This document shows positions 14,596 through 25,500 of a stretch of DNA of 64,000 bases, one piece after another (positions within the stretch are counted from its first letter, which is position 1; every line of letters starts with the position of its first letter). This DNA is from Erythrocercus mccallii (lineage: Eukaryota > Chordata > Aves > Passeriformes > Dicruridae). The stretch spans positions 1-64,000 of the forward strand of contig VZRG01002565.1 in the NCBI GenBank assembly GCA_013397435.1. The letters are read 5' to 3'. The translations under genes and the position numbers were made by a program. Under the pieces are notes generated by a model. The model made no database searches, was not told the DNA's origin, and was given only the letters and a program-made list of their open reading frames with translations.

Positions 14596-14630
<35 letters not shown>
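14595..14630. repeat. (TTTC)n microsatellite
   Basis: Nine uninterrupted TTTC units on the plus strand, read as GAAA units in the CXCL12 beta 3' UTR. It is likely length-polymorphic. Confidence 0.95.
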
Positions 14631-15899
14631 CATTCCAGGAGAGGATCTGATCCTACTAATATTAAATCAAAACTCCAATTCTCATGAAGTACAGTGGTAC
14701 CAGACCTTTCAAAACAGAGACACAATATACTTAAAGCACCAGGCTGGTAATGATAACAAGAGAAGGAATGTCAAATTCACAAACACAAATATTTTAGGCA
14801 CAGCAGTTTGTTTCTGCTTTAAAGCAAATGAGGTGAGGCGTTTCCAGCAGAAGGCCTCTCTGCAATAACCCTGTTTTGTAGAAAGGAAAAGACAAGATTT
14901 TTACCTGAATCCACATGGAAATAATGTAGTCCCTGGATAGCCAAAATGCCTCTTTGACACTAAAGGTGCCTACCACAAAGAGGAATGTGAAACACCCCTC
15001 TCAGTGTTCCTGACACAGGCTGCAGGGGAGAGGGAAGATTTCTTTTGAATCAACAAGCTCAAAAAAGACAATCTTACAACATATTTTTGTTTACAATACA
15101 AACACAGATACATACAAACACAAGCATTGTGCTGCACAAATGTGCTTCCCCCAGATCTCAGTGCACAGCATGACATGATTATTGCAGTGCTGCAGATGTC
15201 TTTCCATACCATATAGCAGATATTGTGCACACAGGAAGGAATAAGGAGAAAGAAACTTCAGGCTTAGAGAGGGGATTGATGCAAGGAATGGTGCCTGTCC
15301 CAGGCTGTGCTTTGCAAAGGGAATTCCAGAGGCTATCCTGTTCACCAGCAAACCGCTGATGGCTGGTGAACTGTGAGTGGTGGCCTTCATTTCCACACCT
15401 CTCCTTCCACAAACTGCACAGACCCTCTCTTGCCCCAGGCATCTCTTTTCTCCAGGATGTGGCCAGATACCCTCTTCTGGGTATCTCCAGAGCAACCAGG
15501 GATGTGACTGCCCTCAGGCAGGTATGACTGTTCAGTAGCTGAGCATCGTTGGTGAAGGGTGAATGAATCTCAGGCTACTTCAGTGCAAAGCCAGACAGGC
15601 AAGCTGAAGTCACCTCCTGCGGATGAGTGCGAGGAGATCCCTGGTGCATGGCAGCTCACTCCTCCAGCAACTTGCAACATGATCGTGTGGTTAGAGCTTT
15701 AATAACCCATTCCTTTTTTTGTTAAATGTATCATCAGAAACACAGGAACATAGGAAATGCCAGATGACATCAGAACTGTGTTGTGGCTCCTAACACACAC
15801 AATTACTACAATCCAAGAATTAGCACCTTGCAATACCAGATGTGCATTGATCCAGCTGCTCACAGCTGTCAGCAAGGTTTCTGATCTTCAGAGAAAGGC

Positions 15900-16130
15900 T
15901 TTAGCCCTGTAGCCCTGAGTTTAATCACTCATCCAAAATATCTGTAAATGCTACTCAGGGTAATGTTGTCCACTGTCATCAGTCTGATGCTTTTGAGCCT
16001 TCCTATGTTCTTGGCCTCTATGACTTCTGGAGGCAAGGAGTTCCACCACTACCTACATGACATCATTGCACTGTACAGTTCATGTCCTTCTAAGTATAAA
16101 ACTCCAGGAGACTTGTATGAACCAAAAGAA
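15900..16130. repeat. Possible degraded old interspersed repeat
   Basis: The stretch around TTCTTGGCCTCTATGACTTC and GGCAAGGAGTTCCAC resembles a phrase that recurs in many bird and reptile non-coding sequences. I cannot name the family. It lies inside the beta 3' UTR, so if real it has been exapted as UTR sequence. The match is from memory and weak. Confidence 0.3.
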
Positions 16131-16502
16131 AGTTAAATAAAGCAGGACCTCTACACAACAAAGGAAATAAAATATTATATAATAACAGGGTTAGTTTAAA
16201 TTGGTATCTGCTCTCAGTGCTAGGTAATAAACCAACCTGTATAAATTCATATTTTTCTCAAATAGTTACATCTTACTATATAAAAATAGCACTGTGAAAG
16301 CAAGCCAATTTGTGCAAGGGGAAAAAGAAAACAAAACAAAAAACCCCACCAAAATAACCAAGGAAAAAACCTTTGGACATGCGTGAAGCGTTGCTTTTGT
16401 GCTGCATGTTAGCAGTGAAATGCATTCATTCCCTAATACTGGTTATCTGCTCTCTGGGTCCTACAGTAAGAAATCCTGTAGACGGCTTACAATGCTTGCC
16501 TC

Positions 16503-16518
16503 TTACATCTTGAACCTC
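16503..16518 (-). CDS. CXCL12: CXCL12 beta-specific terminal coding exon (R-F-K-M-stop)
   Basis: The sixteen coding bases on the minus strand are G-AGG-TTC-AAG-ATG-TAA, directly after the acceptor TTCTTCTTCATCAACAG. The phase fits the exon 3 donor exactly and rebuilds the last Lys codon. The encoded R-F-K-M tail is identical to mammalian CXCL12-beta. The exon is far below any ORF-length cutoff and was found by searching the downstream region for this conserved tail. The same exon continues as the long beta 3' UTR. Confidence 0.92.
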
Positions 16519-19500
16519 CTGTTGATGAAGAAGAAAGTGAAACACTATTAAGGTTTATTTCAGTTGCAAAAGCTTTGTTATCAGGCCTAGTCAAACAGCA
16601 AATCTGCGTCTGGACTAACCCAAAGGCAGCCCCTCCAACCAGTAATTGCTGGACATTTTGGGAGAAGTTCTCCACAAGGAGCTACTGGGACCCAGCAGTG
16701 GGTGTTATTTTGGGCAGGTTGTGCTCATCACAGTTAGTAAGGTGTTCAGAACTCATATAGGAGGAAGGCTGGCTAGAAAGCTTATTCTGGACTTGAAAGC
16801 CAGAGCAGAGAATTATTGGTGGGCAAAGAAACTCGGCAAAAAACACAGCAGGGAGAGGAGAGATTAATCATTTGTGAGCAGCCCCATAGCGGAGCAAGTG
16901 GCACTGGCAATGCCTCTATCTGCTCCTATCCCACAGCTCTGATGGAGACCAGGGACTGCAGCTCCAGAGAGTGCCAGGTCTCTGTGAGGATGGAGGAATG
17001 TAGAGGGCAGCCCATGCTCTGCTCTTGTTCGGCTTCCCCCGTGGGGTGGCTGAAGAGCAGAGGCAGCCAGCCTCCTGCCAGCCAGGAGCCACCCCTGAGC
17101 CTCCCTGCCCTGGGACCTCACCTGGTGTGAGCAGCTGGGGACCACATGGGAGCTTGTGGTGAGCAGCTGCCCAGTGAGGGTGAGGTGACAGGCGGGGCAG
17201 GCAGGCACTGCACAGTACACGTGTGAGGCCTGAAGGGCTGAGGTAGGGAGCTCAGCTGGGCTGCAGACAAATGGAGTCTCCCATGCTCAGTGTGAGCATG
17301 GTACCCAGGAGAGTGTGGGTTAGGCATCACAGCAAAGTGCAAGTGTCTTGTGTGGTATGATTCACACAGAACAAGAAACAAGTTTGTGCTGGTGGCCTCC
17401 AGGTTTTGTCTGAGGTGACTCCTATTCCTGCTCCACGCTGATGGGCCTTTTGCAACCTAGATGAGGTCACTGAGTTAGTTACCAGAGTCAGAGGATAAAC
17501 ACCATCACCTCTTGCCAAATTTCTCAGGTTTCTCAGCACTTTTTGCTAACTACCCCTTCCAATGCCTGCTGGACAACTAAGGCTCTGTGACCACAGCTAG
17601 AGACTGTGACTCCTGTAAAGGTAGTCTCAGAAAACTCATCTAGGCACAAAGACAATGACTAGACCATGAGGAAAATTTTTCCTCTGAAGATATTTTTTCC
17701 AATATCCCACACTAGTAACCCTATTTCTTCTGGTGCAGAAAGGCAGGACAAACCACCCTTGTGAGAAAAAACAAACCCTGAGAACACCAGAGCATTGGCA
17801 TATATAGCACCATTCTCTGGGACTCGCCTAGCATCTCCCATAGGAAAGGCATTAACCAGTCACCCATGCACCACATCATGTTGTCACCACGTGGTGCTGC
17901 ATTTCTCATTAAAAAACACCAGTGGCAAATTCACAGCTGTTATAGTTTAACTCTGTCAGTTTGATATTGAAGCTAAAATATATAGGGCTCACAAACCTTT
18001 ACCCTGTTTTTGACTTTGCTTCAGGTTTATTTTGGTCTCTTTGTGTGTCCATTTCCCCATTTGTAAAATGGGAAAATCATCCCACATCTGCTGGGCTAAG
18101 GTTTGCCCCTTTTTTTGAGAGCTTTATCTATAGAATACTCCTTTGCTGGAAGGGGAGAGATGTTATCCTCAACAAATATGGTGGGAAATGGAGGTCTGGA
18201 TAGGCTAATGTATTTGCCCAAGGTCCCAAAAGATGGTCAGTGGAAGAGCAGGGACTTCAACCTGGTGTCCCAGCTCAGAAACTAATGCCTCCTACCATTC
18301 TTTCTCCCTGGAGACTTTAGTGGTGTTGCACGGGAAGGGCAGAGTGGGCCCCGTTTCTTCTGTTGCTTTTTTTTATGAGTGCGATGCCGTGGTCTAAATT
18401 AAAAGAAAAATACAAAAAAAGACTGCCATAAATTATCCATATACAAAGGCCTCACTCACATTTACCCTATGGTACCTTCATATCTTGCTGGCAGGGTGCA
18501 AATGTAACATCCCTTTCGTATAACCTCTGCCTGAGAGAAATGCCAGACAAGTAAAAGTGTCCTGGTGGGAGAACACTTGTACACTCTGAGGCCAGAACAA
18601 CACTTTTACCCAAAATGCCAAAGCCTCCCCAGATGCCTTCCAGAACTTCTCAGCCAGGACCTCACCATCCAAAACGTTCTCCCTGAGCTCGGTACAGTGG
18701 AAGCAGAGGGGAAGCTGGATTTCTGGCTTCCCACTCGGTATTCCTGCTGACATAAGCAAGAACCAGTGGCTACTCTGAGGGGATTTGTGGGCATTTGGTG
18801 CTCTAAAACAAAGCTGTAAAGACAATCACCCATATTGACCCCCTTTGTGTGGGGCCTTGACCCAGCACACGCTTGGTGGAATATTGGGAGGTTGTTGCTC
18901 TGGCATCTTGTACTTCAACCATTACCTACGAAATAGGTTAGAAATTAGGAAGAGCTGCCACACCAGGATTTGGAAGGCAGCAGTACAGCTTGGCTGCCAA
19001 CACAGCCAGCGCCTACACATTCAGAATTTATTTTCCTTTCTCCCAGCTGGCTAATTGGAAAGATTTTTCCCATGGGACTTTATCTTCTCCAGATCCATCA
19101 AATCTCTCCTGTGTGTCTGCAGTAGCCACTGAGCTTAATGGACTCCAGCATCTTGAAGCAAGGGAAGTTCTGAAGTAGGACTATATTCACATGACAGTGG
19201 ACAAGATGTTAAGGCCTGATTTTGCATATCCTTGTACAAAGAAAGGAGGGAAAGGGAGTCAATGTACCATAAATGATGACTGGGATTGTGAGGAAGTGAT
19301 CAAGGATTTGTTAGCTATTTCAAGAAAGGACTGATTTGCCCCATGTCTATAAAATGGATGAATGTTGAATGATGTTGGCCACAGCAGCTGCACAGTGATT
19401 TTTAAAGCCAGTTAAGGAATTTGGATTCCTGACAGCTTGAATGTGTTTACTGATGTCTCATGTGTATATTACATGGAGATGTGATGAATACAAAGCAATA

Positions 19501-22500
19501 AAAAATGCTAAGCAGAGTCAATGAGCAAAATAATTCCCTAGTAAAAACCATTTCTGATTTCATATTTAACTGTACTAGACTACTGTTTTAAGAACTTTTC
19601 CTCACCCTTAGCTGCAGATTATGACACTGAAGTACTGGTATAGATTAAGATGTCTTCACAGTTTGGATTCTACTTAAGCAATTACAAGAGCCCTTTCTAC
19701 AAAACGTATTGATTTTATTACAGAAAAATAAATTCCCATGTACAATTGGGTTTTCATAACATGAAACAATTAGCCATTTTATTGCTAGTGCATATAGGGT
19801 AATGTCACATTTCATACAATTTTGGTACAAGTGAAAAAATATAATATATGGCTGATTGAAACTGATAGCTACATTAACATTTATAGATCTATATAGATTC
19901 ATTTTACAAGCTGTTAGTAGTTTAGAGGGATATCGGTGTTTTAAACTACCAACACTCATATGGCTCCAATTCAAATATATGAATTGTTTGATGCACTATA
20001 AATATATTCCAAAGTACATTTCATTGAAGAAGTCAAAGCTGTGCACTAAAATATATCAAAAACATGCCTTGTGAAAATGCTATAGACAGAACCCTGACTG
20101 TCTGTGGAGCATGAAAATGCCACTGGTGCTAGCATTACTAGTTGCAAAATGAACACAATGCCATGATTACAGGTTTAGGTGAGAGAGATATATGCTCTCT
20201 GTCATCTTGTTTCACAGAGCTGGGACCAAATTCTCTCTTGTTACTCAATGTAAACCAGGATGAATCCACCAAATTGGCAGAATTGCTTCTGCATTTGGTA
20301 GACAAAACCCAGAATCTGGCTGGAGATCAGGCAGACTCACTGGTTTCAGTAGAGCTGGTCTCAGATCTTCACTAGTGGTAGTGAGAGCAGAACATGTTCC
20401 AGCTGGGTTGCTCCCCTAAGTCAGACAGGCACATAATCATATTTGCCCAACCTTGCAGGTTTGTAAAATGCCTCCTAAATTGCAGGTTGGGAATGATAGC
20501 AAAAAGAAACTTATGCAGGAGCTTGAGGATTTTCCCAGTTTGTAAAACCAAGTAGCACAGGTCCCTAGGATATTCAGCATGGGCCACATTCTGCTCTTAG
20601 GTTCCATTGTGCCTAAACCCAAAGCCATTCTGGCAGCATTAACCTGGATTACCTCTGCAGAGAATTTGTCCAAAGGACAAAAGGGCTGAGTGCTGGCAGC
20701 AAAGAAGGCACTGAGCATCAGATGAGATGGGAGGAGATGGCAGGGCTGGAATAACATTGGCTTTTTTACTGGCTTCCTTCCCTCTTCCTCCTCACTTTTG
20801 GTCCCAGTGCAGTCCCCAAAAAGGACACATGGAGGAATTTCTCTACTTCTGGTGGCATTTTCCCCCTTGCTTATTGTAAAAACACAGGGGAACAATTTTT
20901 TTTTCTTTTTTTAACTCTGCCCCTTGTTTGGCAGATGCATTTACAAAGCAAACAGCGGAGAGCATTCCAGTACCTGTGCCTCACATCTGCCGTACCTTCC
21001 CCAGCTATACATTGGTTTTGCACATGATTGGATTCCAGCCCTGCCTTCACCCTGCAGATACAGGGGAGACAAGGTTCAGCAGGGTTACAGCGCAGTTACT
21101 GTGGGGTGGGAATGGGATGGCAAGGGTGGCAGGGATACTGAGTGCACAGGTAGGCTGGCTGGCCAAAATGTTGCTGCTGGATCAAGCGCAGCCCAGGGCT
21201 CTGGGCAAGCAAGGGAATGCTTTGTACCATCATTTGGTATGTACCCTCTTTCAGTGCTGGAAGGCTGGAGCCCTGCCCTGCAGTTCAGCACAAAAATGTG
21301 CTCGGCACTGCTCTTTTCAGCATAAAATTGAACAGAGATGGGCTGAGTCCATCTCAAAGTAGACATGATCAACCATTTTCGGGGGAATAAAAATGGATTT
21401 AAAAGTCCAAATGTACCAAGTATGGGTGGTTTTTCCCTGGTATTGTGGGAAAGGCTTTTTCATGCTAGATCATTGTGTCTTGGCCAACATTAACAGCATT
21501 CCACACTGGGAAGCAAAGAAACACTTTTTAGCACCAAGAATCTCTAGGCCTCAGCTGCCTGTGCAAGCAGACACCCAGTGTAACATGGAGAAGGGGCTCC
21601 AAAGACACCAGAATGATATAGATTCTGAAGTAATTGTAGTTTGGTTGGGGAAGAAAGGGCATAAAGGAAGAATTTTCCTTGGGAGAACAGCTTTTATTTT
21701 TAAAGACGATGAGTTCGGGACCCCAGAACATACTCATTAGCATAATTTTTGCCTCAAACCCTGGCAAACTTCTTAGTTTAACATCTAGGATATATTAGAA
21801 ACTGTTGTTTTAATACAAATTAAGTCAACTCCAAACCCTTCTTTGAAACTATCTGATTCCACAAGTACTTTGTCCACATGGTAAAAGCCAGCCCCTAATG
21901 TTCTACCCTTCAATAACTCAGGATGTTAGCTCAGGATGTTAAGTCCATTTGTCTCTTGCCTTACTTGTTTAAAGCTTTCTCCAGATATTCCTGGATCCAC
22001 TTTAACTTGGGATCAATGCACACTTGCTTGCTGTTGCTCTTGAGCCTTGCACTGTCAAAGGAGAAAAGTCAGAGTGAGTCTGGTGTGCAAAGCTTCTCAG
22101 CCCACACCACCGCCCCACCCCTGTGCCTTATTTTCTCTGGGTGCCAGTGCTGCTCTTGGTTAACCCATGAAGAGAATGGGTTATTTCTCCCATCCTTGAG
22201 TCATCTATTACAAATATTCCTGGTTTGGAAACCATCTGTCTCCTCTGAAAGGCTCCTGTGGTCTGTACTGGGAATCATGCAAGAGTGCAACAGACAGAGG
22301 ATTTGAATCTAAGACTTCCAATTCATACCTGAACTGTTAATGAGTTCAGTGCCAAAACCAGAAAAAATTCATTTGAAAATACTGACGTGGTAAATATAGG
22401 TAATTTTTGAAAGGAATTGATTAAGAACAGTTTTTAGATTCAACCCAAAACTGAAGTTTCACACGTTTTGAAGACAGACATCTCTTGGATGTTCTGAAAG

Positions 22501-25500
22501 AAAGGGTGTGGCCACTTGTTAGCTTTTTGTTTTATACAAGACTGAATTAACAGGTTGCAGGGAGGGAGACAACTGGAAGTGCCATAGTGCCAGAGGCAAG
22601 TTTCTCCTCATGTATTTACTTAGCCTTGGAAACACAGGCAGAAACCCCCTGAGGGGTTTCTCCTGGATATCCAAGCTGCACTTGCCACAGCAAACTTTTT
22701 AGCTAATTTGAATTTCCTGTGAATTTGACATTTGGGCTATCTGAATCTTTCATTCAGAAACAGGACAAACAGCTTTTCATCAACAGGTCTCACCCTCCAG
22801 GGATCTCAGGACCTCTCAAGAGCTGTTATCTCCCACATTCCCTGCAATACCCTGCCTCTGCCCCAGCTGCTCCAAAATTTCTCTGTTAACAGCTTGCCTG
22901 CCTTGGGAAAGTGCAGAGAACAGCAATTTTATGGAAACGTCCATACGAATAAGTTCAGTATTTGTTTAAACATTTACTGGATGGAAGCCATAATGTTCCT
23001 TCCTTTATAAAATGAAATCTGCAGAATATAAAATGATGGCGTAAGAAATAACAGGTCAAAAAGGCTCCTTGGTCTGAAGTTATGCAACAACACAGTTGTA
23101 ACATAAACACATCAAGGATCTGTCTTGCAACCCCTGCACCAGTAAAGAGATGAATGGATCTAATTCATATTTCCCTTACAGCAGTGCCAAGCTGGAGCAT
23201 TTCCAGGCAAGTGATACCAACAAAGTAAGAATGGATTTGCTGATGTTAGCAATGCCTGGGAATTCTTGAGCTGACCTCACAGGGTACAGAAGGAAAAGCA
23301 CACAAAACCAGTCTCCAGCCACACTGAACACAATTCCTCTCACCTAATAGTACCTCTCACCTAATACAGAGACACTGATTTCTTCAGACATTCATCTCTG
23401 AGCCTGTCAGCCCCTGCTCTTTGTGCAAGGAAGAGACATAATTAATTGTATGGAGTGTTTAACCTGGACTGGTTTAGGTGTCTGCTTGCTAAAAATGCTC
23501 ATTCCGCTGTATTGAAAAGCAAGGAATTTAGTGTGGACTTTGTTGAAGTAGATATTTATAGAGGAGTTCACTGTATTTGGAGAGATGATTTCCAATAGAA
23601 TGAAAGACAAAAGCCTTCTCTTAGGCTTTTTGTTCAGGTACAACTCCCCTTAACCAAAAAGTAAAATATACTTGTGCAAAAAGAATCAAAACAAAACAAA
23701 AAACAACAAAACCCACAGAATATCTTCTACCAACAGTACGTTTCACTTAGACTCTCTATTCCTGAAAATGACAGCTTTTAATTTATTTATACCTTCATTG
23801 TTAATGCCGAAAATGAATCAAGATGAGAAATTCATGTGTTACTTCTGATTGTTTCACCTCCTGTTTTGATAAAGACCTAGTTTGAAGTCATGTTTCAAGG
23901 GTATTTGGAAGGATATTTTAAGTACCTTACTTGTCAAAGTAACAAAAAGAGCGTGGACTATAGGTTCATATGTTCTGTGCACCACAGACAAACACATTTG
24001 GGTCAGGAATGGGCAAGAACAGGAGATGTTTCTGTTTCTGCATTTCATGTTCTTATTTATCTCTAATTACTGTAATCTTATGTTAATTAAGAGATAAATA
24101 TATACTCTATCCTGTCTTAAATGCTGTCATTTTCTTGAAACTACTCCAGAAAATTCCAAATCCTCTAAAAAGCCTTAGCACTGGGATTCTTATGACATCA
24201 CTGACAGTCCCAGAGCACAAATCCATGCACTATTGCATGCTCGCCACCAAAATTGTAGGTAGAGATCAGAGTTAGTCACAGCTGGTTTTGCCATTTTTCT
24301 GAAAGGAAATTATTTCTCAGCTGAGAAATTTTTCTCACTGTGCTCCATCAAATCCTAAGGTGGAAGCACATGATAAAATGTGTGTGATATACACAGAGTG
24401 GTTTAAAACAGAAAAAAAAACCCCCACACTAATAAAGAATGGATACACACTCACATACATTCCTGAGCAACCTCATGAAATCACATCAGCTTTCTGAGTG
24501 CAAAAATGTTTTGGATGACAAAAATTGATTTTTACAGCATTTGAGTTGCAAGAGGAATGGGCCAACATATGGGCCAAAGAGAACCAGTAATGAGATCACT
24601 GCACAGAAACAAAATCTAGTCCCTGACACCCTCTTATAAAGGTTAACAGAAGCTGAGAGTAGTAAGGTTCCCTTGCAATGAAAAGATGAATGCTGGGTTT
24701 TTGCTTCAGAAGGTTTTGAATTTTGGGAGGGGGTCACCCATTAAGAAGTGAACAAAAAAGACCTTCCTAAAACATACACACACAAATCTACAAAGACAAA
24801 CAAACAATCCCAGTGCTTCCTGAAAATGAGGGTTGCTTTCCCAGCAAAAATAAAGAGGTTATTTTCCATTGGGAACCCATTTTTCTGTTCTGCTGCAATT
24901 TACTGAGTGCCTGGCAAGTGTCCCTGGATTAGGCCATCACATTTCTAGGGTCTTTGCCTCCTGTGGAGGATACACGAAATACAGGAATTCCTTTTGCTTG
25001 TTTAGCTCCAGTCTGTGGAGAAGTGACCGGTTTGAAGACTCAGACTGCTGTGGAGTTTTTACCCCAAGGTGTGAAGCTCCACATCCAAGGCAGTGGACAG
25101 CCTGTCTGACATTCCTGCTCACACACCCGCGGGGGAACAGGACATGGGACCACCCAGTAACAGGGAGATCACAGAGAGCACAGGTGGGAAACCAGCAGCT
25201 GGGCTCCTTTAGGTGGGGTAAAGCAGGGTCCAGTTGTCTCTGACACAGGGGGTGAAGAGATGAATTGGGAGTTACGGCATGTGGCAGACTGAAATGCAAC
25301 CACCAGAGGCACCAGCTCTGTGACCCTTCCTTTTGACACCCCAGAATTGCACCCAGCTGAAAAGAGCAGGAGACTTACACAATCTGAAGCGAGCAGTTGG
25401 GTGTGGAGAGGATTTTGAGGTGCTTAATATTGGCTCTTGCCACGTTGCTCTCGTAGAATCGACAGGGGCATCGGTAAGTCAGGCTGACGGGTTTCTCTGC

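Larger units (their letters stand above)
12470..16502 (-). other. CXCL12: CXCL12 beta 3' UTR
   Basis: About 4 kb lie between the beta stop and a tight cluster of AATAAA signals. Long 3' UTRs are known for the mammalian beta transcript. The distal part (12,480-13,260) is strongly AT-rich. The rest contains a TTTC microsatellite, a possible old repeat near 15.9-16.1 kb and several A-rich runs. Reading frames inside it are short and fortuitous. The 3' end is inferred from signals, not seen in transcripts. Confidence 0.7.
19690..21960 (-). other. CXCL12: Probable CXCL12 alpha 3' UTR
   Basis: Alpha transcripts read through the exon 3 donor. Minus-strand AATAAA signals occur early (plus 21693-21698, about 265 bases after the stop) and late (plus 19714-19719, in a very AT-rich segment about 2.2 kb after the stop). 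Either or both could end the alpha mRNA. The far boundary is a guess. Confidence 0.45.
16519..21964 (-). other. CXCL12: CXCL12 alternative intron 3 (removed for beta, partly retained for alpha)
   Basis: This 5,446-base intron is bounded by GTAAGG at exon 3 and CATCAACAG at the beta exon. Its proximal part is the alpha 3' UTR. It also holds two MIR-like fragments near 18.0-18.3 kb. I did not find a convincing counterpart of the lysine- and arginine-rich mammalian gamma exon. No other gene is recognisable inside it. Confidence 0.88.
22052..25378 (-). other. CXCL12: CXCL12 intron 2
   Basis: A 3,327-base GT-AG intron between exons 2 and 3. It contains an 18-base perfect palindrome at 24312-24329 and a small 14-base direct duplication at 23336-23366. 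No coding exon or mobile element is recognisable. Confidence 0.93.

Noticed and set aside
20437..20895. Glu/Lys patch (K-S-E-E-E-E-G-R-K) on the minus strand in intron 3 as a gamma-type CXCL12 tail
   Set aside because: In the phase required by exon 3 the tail would be only K-R-K-R-E-G-S-Q, and the preceding AG lacks a pyrimidine tract.
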